This document shows positions 1 to 12,545 of a stretch of DNA of 64,000 nucleotides, piece by piece; positions within the stretch are counted from its first letter, which is position 1, and every line of letters starts with the position of its first letter. The stretch is from Meles meles (lineage: Eukaryota > Chordata > Mammalia > Carnivora > Mustelidae). The stretch is from assembly GCF_922984935.1 (NCBI RefSeq), contig NC_060073.1, positions 37,787,001 to 37,851,000 on the forward strand. Direction: 5' to 3'. The notes beneath the pieces are model-generated. The model saw only the letters and a program-made list of their open reading frames with translations, did not search any database and was not told the DNA's origin. Position numbers and translations under genes: made by a program.

Positions 1-201
1 AATTCCTGAATAAAAAAATGAATATGTTTATGTGTTTATTGTTATTTTAATATTCTGCCCAAGTAAAGAATTGCAGATATATCAAGATGCAAACATGACA
101 ATCGAGGAAAATTATTCTGAAGTTTCTTTAACTAGCATCCTCTAACTTCACTGTCAAAATTGACTGAATTGATTTAATGATTACTCAAATAACTATCTTT
201 A

Positions 202-432
202 TTTTTTTTAAGATTTTTTTTCTTTATTTTATGTTACAGAGAGAGGGACAGCACATGCAAGCAGGGGGAGGGCCAGAGGGAGAGAGGCAGACTCTCTGCT
301 GAGTGCGGAGTCCCCACCCTCATCCCCCACAATCCTGATGGCAGGGCTCAATCTCATAACCCTGAGGTCATGACCTGAGCCAAAACCAAGAGTTGGATGC
401 TTAACCAACTGAGGTACCCAGGTACCCCTCAG
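202..432 (-). mobile_element. CAN-SINE, older copy
   Basis: The A-tail reads as a T-rich run at the left end and the tRNA-like head (ACCCAGGTACCCCT, read on +) is at the right. A 13-bp target-site duplication ATAACTATCTTTA flanks it at 189-201 and 433-445. The body is diverged (GAGGGACAGCACATGCAAGC in place of the young mustelid motif), so it looks older than most copies here. Confidence 0.9.
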
Positions 433-445
433 ATAACTATCTTTA

Positions 446-1539
446 AAGTAAGTTCTAGTCTTCCTTGGTAGAGCTGTGGTGGGGTTGGAGAAAAAAGGAA
501 CAATATTGTTCTTACCCAGACTGAAGTCCAGTCTAGTTAAAGAATTGGCACTTTTGATTGTTGTACATAGAACAGAACCAAGGGTAAGTAATGCTGACAT
601 CAGTGTAGAGGAGCTGGGAAACAATACTGGAAAGACAGAGGAAAAGGTTTAGAAGGTAGAATCTGGAAGTAACTTCCAAAGGAAAGTAACAAAGTAATAG
701 CCTCCTGTGCTGTTAGTGAGTTGATAATGCTAGTCATCTGGAAAAGCTCATGCTTACCTTGTAGCAATCACTATCTTAATCCTCACAGCAAATCTCCCCA
801 TGATTACCTCCTACAGTGGATTGATTGCTGTAGAACTGAACTATGCTAGAGTTTTCTCTTGAGGTTGTCTTGAAACTGGGAGTGTATGCTGAGATAAAAG
901 CCAGAATCCTACCTCTACCTTTTTTTTTTTTTTCTTAAGGGTTATGTAGGATATACTATGACAGCAAGATTATGCTCGCTTTCCCTCATTTGTCTCAAAT
1001 GTCTGTGAAGTCATTCATCCCAGTAAACGATGATGGAAATCATTGAGAAATAACAGAAATCCCCTTGCTTCCTTTTCTAAAACTTTTATTTCCCTCTAAA
1101 CACATATCAGCAGAAGATTGTGTGCCTTCTCTCCTTTGTGATCAATCTGAATCCACTTAGTCCACTAAAGATAAGTAACCCTCTAAAATTCAGGCCACCT
1201 AGACGAAAAAGATTGATTAACAATGTAGAAGAAAACTATTATCTCTTCTAAAACTTCACCTTCCCTATGGGGTCTTCGTTTATAAATAACATTAGTCTTG
1301 ACATGAGGTGATGCTCACCTTTAAAATTAAGGAATTCAGTCAGCAAGGACCTGTGTGGATACATTGTCAAAGTCATTGCAATAGTCTACAAATCTTACAT
1401 GGCAACCCCCTTGCCTCTCTGGTAACACTTTCTACTACTTACCCCCTCTTTTAATCTGTTCTGGACACAGTTTTCTTTTTTGCTTTCTGAATCCATCAGT
1501 ATGCTTTGTTTTCAGGGTTTTTCTCTGATTTTTACCTTC
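446..1539. other. no gene seen
   Basis: AT-rich sequence without a recognisable gene. It contains a T15 run at about 920-934 and no repeat that I can name. No open frame of convincing length or family resemblance was found. Confidence 0.6.
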
Positions 1540-1880
1540 TGCTAAGGAATGCTCTTGCCCAGATATCTACCTGACTCACTTTTCCGTGTTCTCAAGTCTG
1601 AGCTCAAATTTAAACTTAATGAGGCTAGCCATTTAAAATTAAAACTGTTATGTGCTTCTTAACTTATTCTACTTTTCTCTTTCCATAGCACTTAAGTTTT
1701 AATAAATACTGAAGTTTATTTGTGTATCATGTTTATTGTTTATTGTATATCCATTCCTGCTAGAATATAAGCTCCATTATTACTTGGACCTTTATCTCCT
1801 TTCTTTATTGATACAGCTAATCTCCTAGAATTGTTCAAGTTTCATAGTAAGGTTCCCATTAATATTTGTTGAACAATGGA
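1540..1880 (+). repeat. L2 (LINE-2) 3' fragment
   Basis: The text follows the L2 3' end in sense orientation: GGAATGCTCTTGCCC, then a GAGCTCAAATTTAA segment, TAGCACTTAA, TTATTGTTTATTGTATAT, AGAATATAAGCTCCATTA and AATATTTGTTGAA. Divergence is high, as expected for this ancient family. Confidence 0.7.
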
Positions 1881-2281
1881 AGTTAGTGAATAGCTCTTCT
1901 TAGGGCCAAACAAGTATTATCTAACCAAATTTAAGGTAATTTTGACATCCCAAAAGCCCTTCAGACAAGGATGAAAGGGGTACAAAGAAAAACCCACAGC
2001 ATTGGCCTCCAGATCAAGATTGTATCATCTCACTGAAAAATGGTGGTCCCTTCTGGACTAAAAAAGATGGCTATAATCTCATTGATGAAATAGTCCTTCC
2101 TACAAAGACTCAAAGTGGAAATGGAAAATGTATGAGCAATTTAACCTGAGTTTTTTTTGTGTGTTTCTTCTTCTACAGTTTGTTTTAAGGACACTAAAAC
2201 AAGGACATAAAACACGAGTTTCTTGTGTATTGTATCACAATACAGAATACAATATTGGAATACCAACTTTGACTCTCCACA

Positions 2282-2285
<4 letters not shown>

Positions 2286-2322
<37 letters not shown>
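2286..2322. repeat. (CA)n microsatellite
   Basis: About 18 uninterrupted CA units. The open frames running through it on both strands (His/Thr or Cys/Val repeats) are repeat artefacts and not genes. Confidence 0.97.
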
Positions 2323-2323
<1 letters not shown>

Positions 2324-3139
2324 TCATTGGAAATGACTTAATGAACTAGTTAAGCAAACTGGTAATATTATCACACAATTATATTTATACATTTGATATA
2401 TTTATTATTATTATTAATTTAATATATATAATAATTATTATATATTAATCCAGTAGGTTTTAAACATAAAATCTCATTCTACAATTATTAATTATGGTGA
2501 CTAGATAACATTAATAGTAATATTATTAATATTACTATTAACATTAATAGTCTAACTACCTTGGTCTGAGATAAAGGAAAGTTTAATATTCTACCTTAAT
2601 GTCTGCCACAGTTACCCTAACACAGTGTGAATTCCAAGTTTGCTTTTCTCCCTCTGTTTTGAGATCTGTAAACTAAATTTTATTCTCAGAATTCTTCAGA
2701 TGACATGATCTCCTTCACACATTCTCCAACCTACAGCTCAAGCAATCTATTTTTCCAAGGAAGGGAAATGCAATACTTGTAGTCATCTTTTCTTTTTTTG
2801 CATGTGTATATGTACATGCAAGTGCCTATGCTTTTTTCCCTCCCTCCCTCCCCCCTTCCTCCCTTCCTTTCTCCCTCTCTCTCTCTCATTCTTCTAGTCA
2901 AAAATGACTTAATTTTCTGTGAAAGGATGTCTCTTCATAATAACCAGATTCCTGATCCTATTTATTGCCCAATCATACCTTCTAACATATCAAATACATA
3001 CATGAATTCAGTTTCTTCTTTTGATGATGTTACAGAAATCGTTAAATAAATAAAGTACAAATGTATGCAGAATTAAATAAAACCAGAAAGGTCCAGAGAG
3101 TGATAGAAGCGAAGTGATGTAGGCTGAGTTTAAGCATTG
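2323..3139. other. AT-rich stretch with a pyrimidine tract
   Basis: No gene was seen. It holds an AT-only block at 2390-2450, a 27-bp quasi-palindrome at 2513-2539, and a C/T-only tract at about 2831-2887 (CCCTCCCTCCC, then CTCTCTCTC). The last may be simple repeat or old SINE debris. Confidence 0.6.
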
Positions 3140-3380
3140 TGACAATCACAGTGCAGTGATAGCCTGAGTACTTAACATCCGCTGTACACTCTCCTGTGTT
3201 CTTTACATGAGGTTCTCTTCACAACCACATGGGGAAAAAATGGAGAGAATCCTCTTTGTTCATGTGAGGAAACTGAGATGAGAAATGTTAATCAACTTGC
3301 CAAAATCACACAGCTAGTGAAAGAGGAAGTCAGGGCTTCAGTCCAGGTCTGTCTGCCTCTAGAGCTAAAGCTATAAATCA
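3140..3380 (+). repeat. MIR element
   Basis: It carries the MIR core and 3' motifs in sense order: GAGGAAACTGAGATGAG, AATCAACTTGCCAAAATCAC, ACAGCTAGTGAAAGAGG and CAGGGCTTCAGTCCAGGTC. This is typical of an old tRNA-derived mammalian SINE. Confidence 0.85.
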
Positions 3381-4639
3381 CTTTACTTCTGATGGGAACT
3401 AAAATGGTCAGAAGGAGCTCTTTGTAAGGCTAGAAACTGAGTAGTTCTTAAAAGTCATTAAGATTTAGGTTGGTGGAAAGGATAAAAGGAAAAATAGCAG
3501 TTCTGGCTCAGTGAGAGTAAATTTATCACCTCTGTAAAATAGCATGATCACACAGCTTTCCCTTGGTTATAATTTTAGGGACCAGCACAGGAAGTTATTT
3601 GAAAGTTTAACTATAAATAATTATCTTTTCTTCATATTTATTGCTGATCCTAATGTATTAGATGAGGACAGAATGAATTCTACAGAGATTAGGTTTCTTA
3701 GGATGATCCAAATGCTTGAAAAACCATATGGTTATTGAAAAAAAAAAATGGAAGGAGGTGTTTTATTCCTTTCTGTTGGTTTCCTTGTATAAAAAGAAAA
3801 AAATTTTAATTCATCCTGTCTAGTCAAATATATGAGATCTCATTTCAGTGCCTGAAGGCTTCATCATTCTGTCAGACCAGCTGCATTTCTATAATGTTTA
3901 TAATCACAACACACGCTAACAGAATTTTTGGTAAAGAAACGACTCAGATTAATGAAAGATGTAGCAATGTGCAAAAAATGAGGAGTCCAAAAATGAGCTT
4001 TATGAAGAGCTTATGAAAGATTAGACATGATAAAGCTTTGGAAGACAAAGCCTGGCATGCAAGGAGCCACTGATTTGTTGGCATTAGCAGCAATGTGAAG
4101 GCAGTGGCTTACATGGAGCACTCAGGAGGAAACCCAGCAAACACCAGCTCTGACTGCAGCATATTCATTGGCACACGTCTACACACTTCATCCCTACTAC
4201 AGAAAATAAGGAATTTTAGTTGGCTACTTCTTATTAACAAATGTGGTGATTTTATTTAGATTTGTTTTCATAAACTGTGGCAAACCCTGTATGCTATTGT
4301 TTTCAATAGAGAAAGAAAAATACCTTTCCCTGAAATGATTTGCTGATACAAGCCATAAGACCATTAAGCCTGACTCAGTCTAGACTAAAAATAAAAAGAA
4401 ACCTTATGCCTTGCATGATGAATGGTTGAGGACATAATGCCACTCCCACATCCCATCACACACACATTTCTTGAGCTGTTTGAGGCCAGTGAATATCTTA
4501 GTGGCATTTATAGTGGTGCTCCCAAAAACCAAACATACTGGTGTATACATTCTAAGTGATCAATACCATTAATGAATTCAAATAATTCCTTCTGAGGAAT
4601 GTAGGCCTCACACACAAGGAGTGCGTAGTGTTTTGAGAT

Positions 4640-4677
<38 letters not shown>

Positions 4678-6018
4678 ATATTTAATCTTAGCTTCCAATA
4701 TGGAGGAGAAAATCCATGGGAGAAGCAATAGCCTTTATTCTCAGCCACATGGTCTGGCTTTGCAGAGTACTATTCATGACTTTATCTGCGAATATTGTGT
4801 TTTGAATGTGTAATTGCCTCCTTGGCAATTATGCTCCAAATCTCATCTGATCTATGCAGTTGGCACCCCTTGTGGTCTTTAACAATAATGGATTCTTTTG
4901 GATTTACTATAATGTCATGCAGTTTTATTGGCTTCCACTTAAGCATGGGGAAATGGAAACACTTGGCTTTCACAACATTAGGTGATTCTGACCTTGGTTC
5001 AATAATCCATTTAGGAGATGGATAAAGGAGACTGTAGTGCAAAGCACATAACCCAGCTACAGTTATCACAGAAAACTTTCCAAGTGCTAACATCCCTCCT
5101 TTGTGAAAACTCAAGAAGTACTTTTTAAATTCTTTGTCTTTATATTTCACTTTGGATTAGTCTGTGGTTATGTCAAGTATTGTCTCTCAAATACCTGGAG
5201 GGTAAATGAAGATATGTAATAGAAAAGGCATAGGTAGTAAAGGAGGTAAATGCATGTAGTTGGCAGAAAAATATGTTGGTGAGAAAATAATGAAGTGAAA
5301 CTACTTTAACTGAGTGACTTAGGCCAAAGCATTCCCAGCATACTCGATAAAGTTTTCTGGAAAAAGCAATTTTGGATGGAGCCAATATAGAAAGACTACT
5401 TTGAGGAAAGTGATTGGAATGGCTGCCCTATGTAGCCAGATGTCTTCCTCTGATGATACTCTCAATACAAAAATACATTTATTTACATTGTTTCTAACTT
5501 GAACATGTGAATTATCTTTCACCTTCCAAACTACAAAATGGAGCAAATGAGTTGTTGAAAAAAAAAAAAAAACTCTAAGATATTAAAAAATCAGACATAT
5601 GGTGCATTTTTTAATAGACTCGCTGTTTCGAGCACAGTCTTGGACATTTTATGGTTCATTGGAAACTCTGGCATTAAGAAATTTCCTCCATTACTTTGTG
5701 TTGTCCAGGTTAATAACTCATCTTAATTAACATGTACTCTGGAATTATATGGAATTCCAGTACAGATTCATGCTGTATGTATATTCTTGGGTTGGAAGAT
5801 GCTTTAAAGGAAAACTAATCCAGGGATGACAGGTAGATATCAACACAGATTCTCTAATTGATTTGTTGAGATGAAGCAATTACTATTTTGAGAACAATTA
5901 TGAAGCCCTGTTAGGCTTAAGAGGGTGGACCGTTGGGAGAGGTTAGTGATGTCTTCCATTGGCATAGAAGAGAATATTTGTAATTTGTGTACCAGATATT
6001 GGTTATCACATAGTCTAT
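3381..6018. other. no gene seen; one 122-codon open frame
   Basis: Mostly unique sequence. A (CA)n/(TA)n patch lies at 4641-4682 and an A14 run near 5559. The longest open frame is 122 codons on the minus strand at 4782-5150. It resembles no family that I recognise and has no neighbouring exon signal, so I treat it as chance. Confidence 0.5.
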
Positions 6019-6660
6019 TAAAAATTAAGATAAAATACACATAATATGCAATTCACTATTTTAAAGTAAGTAAATTAAGTGGTTTTAGCATATTTGCAGT
6101 GCCATGTAATCATGATCGGTATCTAATTCCAGAACATTTTCATCATCCCTAAAGGAAAACCATGCCTTGCAATTCCCCTCATCTCCATCCTCTAGAAACT
6201 AATCTACTTTTGGTCTCAAATGATTTCCTATACTGGACATTTCTTTTTTTTTTTAAAGATTTTTATTTATTCATTTGACAGAGAGAGAGATCACAAGTAG
6301 GCAGAGAGGCAGGCAGAGAGAGAGGAAGGGAAGCAGGCTCCCTGCGGAGCAGAGACTGACGCGGGGCTCGATCCCAGGACCCTGAGATCATGACCTGAGC
6401 CGAAGGCAACAGCTTAATCCACTGAGCCACCCAGGCACCCTATACTGGACATTTCATATAAATGACGCCACAATTTATTATCCTTTGGGCATGGCTTATA
6501 TCACTTAGCATAATATATTTTGGGGGTTTATTCATGTAGCACAAATCAGTATTTATTCTTATGACTGAGTAATATTCCATTGTATGGATATATCACATTT
6601 GGCTTTCCGTTCATCAGTTACATGATTCAGTTATATATTAGGCAGCTAATATTCTTTGAA
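6019..6660 (-). repeat. old L1 fragment, 3' region, split by a SINE
   Basis: In antisense it matches the mammalian-wide L1M 3' end: AATTCACTATTTTAAAG, CTAATTCCAGAACATTTTCA, GGACATTTCATATAAATG, GAGTAATATTCCATTGTATG and TTCATCAGTTACATGA. A CAN-SINE (6244-6440) is inserted in its middle and the two halves align around it. Confidence 0.8.
6244..6440 (-). mobile_element. CAN-SINE, mustelid type
   Basis: Young type (GACAGAGAGAGAGATCACAAG). The perfect 15-bp target-site duplication TATACTGGACATTTC lies at 6229-6243 and 6441-6455, within the older L1 fragment. Confidence 0.97.
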
Positions 6661-7049
6661 AAAAGTTGATCTTTTTTTGTAATTGTAGTAGGTTTTCCTA
6701 TAAAGTAATTGTTTTCTTATTAGTGTCCTTTCCCTTTGATGTTCATTTAAGATGCTTTGATATTCATATATAATCCCTGACTTTTTCATGACAATGGAAG
6801 AGAAGGTTCATGTGAAATCACCCTACATTAAAAAAAAAAATCAGATGAACACATGAGTTAACTCCAGAGTCACTGCATATTTATTTTTTATACCCTTTTG
6901 GAGCAGTGTCCAAAATTTAACATTATAGATAAAAAACGAAACTAAGTTTATGTCTCCCCAGTGTGGGCAAAGAGGTAACAGATGAATATCCAGTTGACAT
7001 AGTACAGAAAAATCTAGACTGATAGAAATATCTTGTCAGTCTTATCAAT

Positions 7050-7290
7050 AATTAGAGCTCAGTGAATGGCCTAATGGGAAGAGCATAGATTTTGAAGTCA
7101 GGAAATATGGATTTTAGGATTAGTCCACCTGTTTCTCAATTATCTGTTGGTTGACATGTTATTTAAGTTCCCTCATCTATAAAATGTGGTTAATAGTAAT
7201 CTTCCAAACAGGGATAGAATGAAGATTAAAGTAGTTTATATATGTAAAGTATCAAGCACATGGCACATAGAAGCTCAAGAAATATTAATC
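7050..7290 (+). repeat. MIR element
   Basis: MIR-like order: an AAGAGCATAGATTTTGAAGTCAG box, CTCATCTATAAAATG, ATGAAGATTAAAG, then CAAGCACATGGCACATAGAAG near the 3' end. Confidence 0.8.
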
Positions 7291-8106
7291 CCCCCCCTTT
7301 TGCAGATATTGCTTCTCTTCTAAATTAATAATCTGGTATTATTTGAATGAATTATATAATCATTTCCTCCCTCCCTTTAATGCATGCTATTTCATTTTAT
7401 TAAGGAAGACTTCTTCCCTTTTCATTGTTTCTTACTTTTATTTCTTCTTGAATCTTAAGGGGGGAAAAACCTGACAAAGCCAAAAACTTACATTACTCCT
7501 AGTGTTATTAGTATATTCTCTGACTTCCTATACCTCTTCTGTTTATTTCTGCCAAGGTTCTTAGAATCCACAGTGAATCTTGATGCATCTTTTGGCCACT
7601 TTGATATTCATATTTAGCAACCATAAGCCCTGCCAAAGTGTCAGCTCTTTGAGGAAGGTAACTTACTAGTTTGAAACTAAGAAGAATCTAATATGCTATC
7701 TTGTATTTTCAGGCTAGCAAGTTAGCCTGCCATAGTGTGTAGTATGTGGATTGTGTGTATGTGTGTGTATGTCTGTGTGTCTGCGTGGTGTATATGCATG
7801 CAATATATATATTTTTGTATATACATACAAGAGACTTCTGCATTGAAGAACAGACCATTTACTCACAGAACATCTTGTGTCTTGTGTCACTTCCCCACTC
7901 CCATTTCTCCACAGGATGATCCAGTAAGGGCCAGTGTACTGCAGGAGGAGAGGAACTCCTAAGTTATAAACCTCAGCCTCTTATATATGGCACTGGCACA
8001 TCGCCTGCCCTGTCCTCTCCTCCCGAGAGAGAGATATTTTAGGCTTGGAATATAAACACAGCTTTTTCCTGGGAAGAGAGAATGTTTCTATCCTGGAAGT
8101 GTGAAG
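7291..8106. other. no gene seen
   Basis: Unique sequence with a C9 run near 7290 and a degenerate (TGTGTA)n patch at 7733-7820. The short open frame across that patch is a repeat artefact. Confidence 0.6.
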
Positions 8107-8127
8107 ATGGTTCCGGGGTGGGGGGGG

Positions 8128-8321
8128 GGGCGGCACCTGGGTGGCTCAGTGGGTTAAAGCCTCTGTCTTCAGCTCAGGTCATGATCCCAGGGTCCTGGGC
8201 TCGAGCCCCGCATCAGGCTTTCTGCTCTGCAGGGAGCCTGCTTCCTCCTCTCTCTCTGCCTGCCTCTCTGCCTAGTTGTGATTTCTCTCTGTCAAATAGA
8301 TAAAATATTAAAAAAAAAAAA
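8128..8321 (+). mobile_element. CAN-SINE, mustelid type
   Basis: The head CGGCACCTGGGTGGCTCAG follows a G-run. The tail AAATATTAAAAAAAAAAA is followed by the target-site duplication ATGGTTCCGGGG (8107-8118; second copy from 8322, with one extra G). Confidence 0.95.
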
Positions 8322-8868
8322 ATGGTTCCGGGGGTGGAGGGGATATGGATTTTGGTCCCTCCAGAGCAGTATACTATCTCTAACCTACAAGGCATGTTTG
8401 TTATTCACTCATAAAGCCCAGACTGCGCAGAATGTGAAAATATTCACAGAGCACCATCTTCCAGCATCACTGTGTCTCTCTGAAATTTGTTTCTTCTACT
8501 TTCCGAATCCTTGTGGGATGAATTAATTAATTTGTGGTAGTCTTTTTACCCCCATGATTCTCATTTTTTTTTAGGTATTCAAACTGCTTTTCATGGATTT
8601 CTCTTGTGAACATTTGTCTCCGTACTAAACTGTAAAGCATTTTTCAGCCTAAGTTGTGCCTTATAGTTCTTGTGGAATCTGTAGTGTTCATAACAGTACT
8701 AGATGCAAGGAGATCACCCAGGAAGGACCTAGTAGCTGTCTGATTTCTCCAGTTAGTCAACATCAGGAGGAAAAAAAAAAACCCAACTTATGTTTTTCAT
8801 ATTTTAATGTAGGTGATTTGATGATACAGTTTTAGAAGATACAAAACTAGAACTCTACTGTTATTTTT

Positions 8869-9058
8869 TTTTAAGATTTTATTTATTTATTTGACAGACA
8901 GAGGTTACAAGTAGGCAAGAGAGGCAGACAGGGAGAGAGAGGAGGAAGCAGGCTCTCTGAGGAGCAGAGAGCCCGATGTGGGGCTCGATCCCAGGACCCT
9001 GGGATCATGACCTGAGCCAAAAGCAGAGGCTTTAGTCCACTGGGCCACCCAGGTGCCC
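8869..9058 (-). mobile_element. CAN-SINE, mustelid type
   Basis: A perfect 14-bp target-site duplication CTACTGTTATTTTT lies at 8855-8868 and 9059-9072. The body motif GACAGACAGAGGTTACAAG is of the young class. Confidence 0.97.
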
Positions 9059-9072
9059 CTACTGTTATTTTT

Positions 9073-10915
9073 GATGTTGACCTGCATGGTGTGGCAAAAC
9101 ATCTCCATGATGTGCCTGCCTGAACAGGAGTTTAGTTTAATACCTAAAAGTAGTGACTTTTTGAAGATGTTCCAAGGCTACAGCTCCCACTGAGCCATCA
9201 CTTATACTGAGTCTGGCCATGTATCAGGCGCTCCTTCCACAAATTTTCTCATTTTTCATCTTTGTCTCCTTGGACACAGGTATTGGGTACAGCTTAAAGT
9301 AGTTGTTTATTTATTGATTGATTCATATTTATTTATTGATTGATTTGCATTTATTCAAAGTGATTAGTTAGGCCACCTGACTGGAAGATAATCTTGGTAC
9401 TCCCTCCTTCTCCTACTCATGAACGTATTGGTTTAAAGGAGAAACGGTCTCTTATGTTACTGAGTTTATCCACAGCTTTAAAATACTGCCACACAGTTCT
9501 GTAATTGCTCTGTGTGAAGGATGGTGGAGTAGTTTGCCATTATCAACTACAGTGGTGTATTGTTTCTCCAGACACAATATACACTTTTTTCTGTTCCATC
9601 ACGAGATGCATGATAGTAAAATTTGGAAAGCCAGTATTTCCAGACATTGTGTTCTAATCCAATGTACAATGAGAGGAATAGCAATATATACAGCTTGGTA
9701 GGTGAGCCCCTGATTGCTTTTGCTTCTTTCCCCCTTCAAGACATGATTGATGTTTGCAAGGGTGGTTATTTGTTACTCTTCTGTGCCTGTTCTCCTCAAA
9801 GGTTGAGTTTCTAGGCATTATGGAATAGTTTATGCCACAGTTTTGTGATTGTTGTTGCTGTTCTCTATTACTTTCACTGACACCAAGGTTTTCTCTCTGA
9901 TTCATTTTTCTCTTGGGAAATGCTAGGTTACTTTCAAAGTAGAACATAGTAGGAACACTTTAGGTCATGATTAAAATAAACTGCACTATTACATGCAAAA
10001 GTTATCTGTGCTTGATGATTATGGTACATTAAGGTGGCAAAAAATTATTTGACAATGCTCCAATTAAGAGATTAATCTCTCCAATTATGAGATAGGATTT
10101 AACCCCTTTTCTCACATCTCCACCTGCCTTAGTAATTTATTTAGCTAAAGGCAGTGGAATGTACCAGAAGAATCCAATGAAAGTGACATTATGGGATTCC
10201 AAGCTGCATAAAAGGAAGCTTACAGCCCCAAAGGAAGCTGCAGTGTTAATCATTTAATATGCAAAGAAATTTACTTCACATTTTTATAGGAAAATGTTTC
10301 AATTTTAATTCAATAATAAGCTAAACTTAAATAATTGCTCTAAAGTAAAAAAAAAAAGTTATGTTAAAAAAACCCTTATATTTACATTCTAACAACCTCA
10401 GTTGTCAGATGGTCTTTCTCTGGTACTCATATCACTATGAAATATGTCTTTGAAAGATGATAAAAAGGAAGAATAATCACTGCTAGTCTCTTGAAGAAAA
10501 TGTTTTTGTGTGTATATTCTGGAAAGACTATTCATCACCAATGACAAATAATCTAGGAGTGGCCTCATTCTTTTGAGATATATTCTTCACATATAAATGT
10601 CAATAAACTTAGAAATTATATTAGATAATAAAAAATTATCTTTCATACATATATACACATATATATATGAAAGTCTTCCTCTTTTCATTACATCTTGAAG
10701 TTTCTTTAACAGTTCTCAACTAACTACCACAGTTTCTGTTTTCATTGATTGTAAATTGAAACCAGTTTAATATAGTTAGTTAACCTTGAAAGACATCATA
10801 ATTAATGGTATTTCTTGGTGCATTATAGACATTTATGGTAGGAACACAAAATGTAAAAGGAAAAAAAAATCTGTGGGTGATTAAATCAACAGTTGTCTTA
10901 ACCTTGAATCCTATT
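9073..10915. other. no gene seen
   Basis: AT-rich unique sequence. It has TTTATTGATTGATT tandem repeats at 9308-9352 and two small hairpins at 10623-10641 and 10641-10672. A MIR-like patch around 9180-9290 is too weak to call. Confidence 0.55.
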
Positions 10916-10931
10916 AAGAATCTATGTATCA

Positions 10932-11121
10932 GGGGCGCCTGGGTGGCTCAGTGGGTTAAAGCCTCTGCCTTCAGCTCAGGTCATGATCCCAGGGTCCTAG
11001 GATCGAGCCCCACATCGGACTCTCTGCTCTGCGGGGAGCCTGCTTCCTCCTCTCTCTCTCTCTGCCTGCCTCTCTGCCTAGTTGTGATTTCTCTCTGTCA
11101 AATAAATAAAATTAAAAAAAA
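10932..11121 (+). mobile_element. CAN-SINE, mustelid type
   Basis: The head is GGGGCGCCTGGGTGGCTCAG. A perfect 16-bp target-site duplication AAGAATCTATGTATCA lies at 10916-10931 and 11122-11137. The near-consensus body suggests a recent insertion. Confidence 0.98.
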
Positions 11122-11849
11122 AAGAATCTATGTATCATAAAATTGTTTAATGGTAAAATAAATTTATTGTTCACTGTTAAAAATTATACTAAATTTCCTT
11201 TAAAAATTATACTTAAAAAGGTAGATTGTGAAAGACAGGTATGGCTCTGTTTGGTATTGCTTTCACTTACAGGCTTTTTTTTTTTTTCCATCAAAATCTA
11301 TTTATCTTTTTTCAGCTCCAGCATTCTGTTCTTCACCCTGCTGAAGTTCATAGAGAAAGAGTGTACTTTTGTTTTAGAGAGCTAAATATTTCACAGAGAT
11401 AATCTCAGCTATTTATTTTTTTAATTATTCTAGTGCCTCCCGGGACACTAGGGGAAATGAGTGCTTTCAGGCTGATCCCATACATAATTTAAACTGTAAT
11501 GCAAAGGGAATAATTCAAAACAAGATATACCAAATATGGAGATTAAATGCTCAGAGACCCTGCTAGTCCTGATGTTCCAGAAACACGGCATCATTTTCCC
11601 CATAGAACTCTTATATTCTTAACACATTTCTACTTGTAACTCTGGACAAGTCACTGAAGCTCTCTTAACTTCAGTTCCCCTTTTGGTTTCTGATGAGGTT
11701 CTAGCACACAGGAGGCACTCAAGAAATACTCAAATGTATGAAGAGATAAAGAATATGTCAATCTTATTTTGATCTTTGCATCTTGGGCGTGCGACTCTAC
11801 ATATCTAGAATATGTGCATTTCCTTTTCTTATGCATCTGTACTAGTTTG

Positions 11850-12400
11850 TTCTACTTAACAGATTTCCACAAATTTAGTGACATAAAATACATGTATGTA
11901 TTATCTCACGATTTCCATGGGTCAGAAGTTGAGGTGTGGTTTACCTGAATACTCTGCTAAGGATATCACAAAGCTATAATCAATGTGTCAGCTGGGTTGC
12001 ACTCCTTTCTGGGGCTTAGGGTCCTCTTCCAGCTTGTGTAGTTCATGGCAGAAATCAGTTTCTTGCAGCTGTGGTACTGACATTCAAGTGGGTGTGCTCT
12101 CAGCTCCTAGAAGCCACTCACTGTTCCCTCACAACATGGCAGCTCTTATCAGAGCAGGCAAAGGAGGGCGTTCATCTCACATCTCACTCCACTCCACTCT
12201 GCTCAGATGTGGCACGCAGTGTGTGTGTGTGTGTGTGTGCATGTGTGTGTGTCTGTGTGTCTGTGTGTGTCTGTATGTTAGAAGCAGTAAGTCATGGATT
12301 CTGCCCACACCCAAGGATCACACAAGAGTCTCTTTGGGGGTCACTTTATAGAGCATTTGCCAAACTATGCACATCTTATTGACGTCAGCGTCAAGCTAAA
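11850..12400. repeat. old interspersed repeat, family not assigned
   Basis: It resembles a common mammalian medium-reiterated repeat: ATTTCCACAAATTTAGTGAC, ATTATCTCACGATTTCC, GGGTCAGAAGTTGAGG, TATCACAAAGCTATAATCAA and ACAACATGGCAGCTC. I cannot name the family reliably. A (GT)n tract at 12219-12274 lies inside it. Confidence 0.5.
12219..12274. repeat. interrupted (GT)n microsatellite
   Basis: A GT run broken by CA, CT and AT changes. Two overlapping open frames of about 100-120 codons pass through it with CVCVCV repeats; I reject both as genes. Confidence 0.95.
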
Positions 12401-12500
12401 GTCATAACCTTCTCCTGTGATTACCAAACACCAGAGCCTAAATAGGACAAAACAAAGCATTTAGCTATGGTGGTATTTTTCATCATTTCTTATGTCTCAT

Positions 12501-12545
12501 AAACACACACACACACACACACACGCGCGCGCGCACATACACACC
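12501..12545. repeat. (CA)n(CG)n microsatellite
   Basis: About 11 CA units pass directly into about five CG units (ACACGCGCGCGCGCAC), then CATACACACC. The tract is a strictly alternating purine-pyrimidine run. Confidence 0.95.

Noticed and set aside
2128..2349. Open frames on both strands across 2.1-2.35 kb
   Set aside because: They owe their length to the (CA)n microsatellite and have no family resemblance.
10835..11140. 101-codon open frame with a GAWVAQWVKASAFSSGHDPR-type stretch
   Set aside because: This peptide recurs in many frames of the window because it is the translated CAN-SINE head, not a protein family.
11983..12382. Two overlapping plus-strand open frames of 103 and 122 codons
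   Set aside because: Both run through a (GT)n tract and an old interspersed repeat; the Cys/Val repeats are artefacts.
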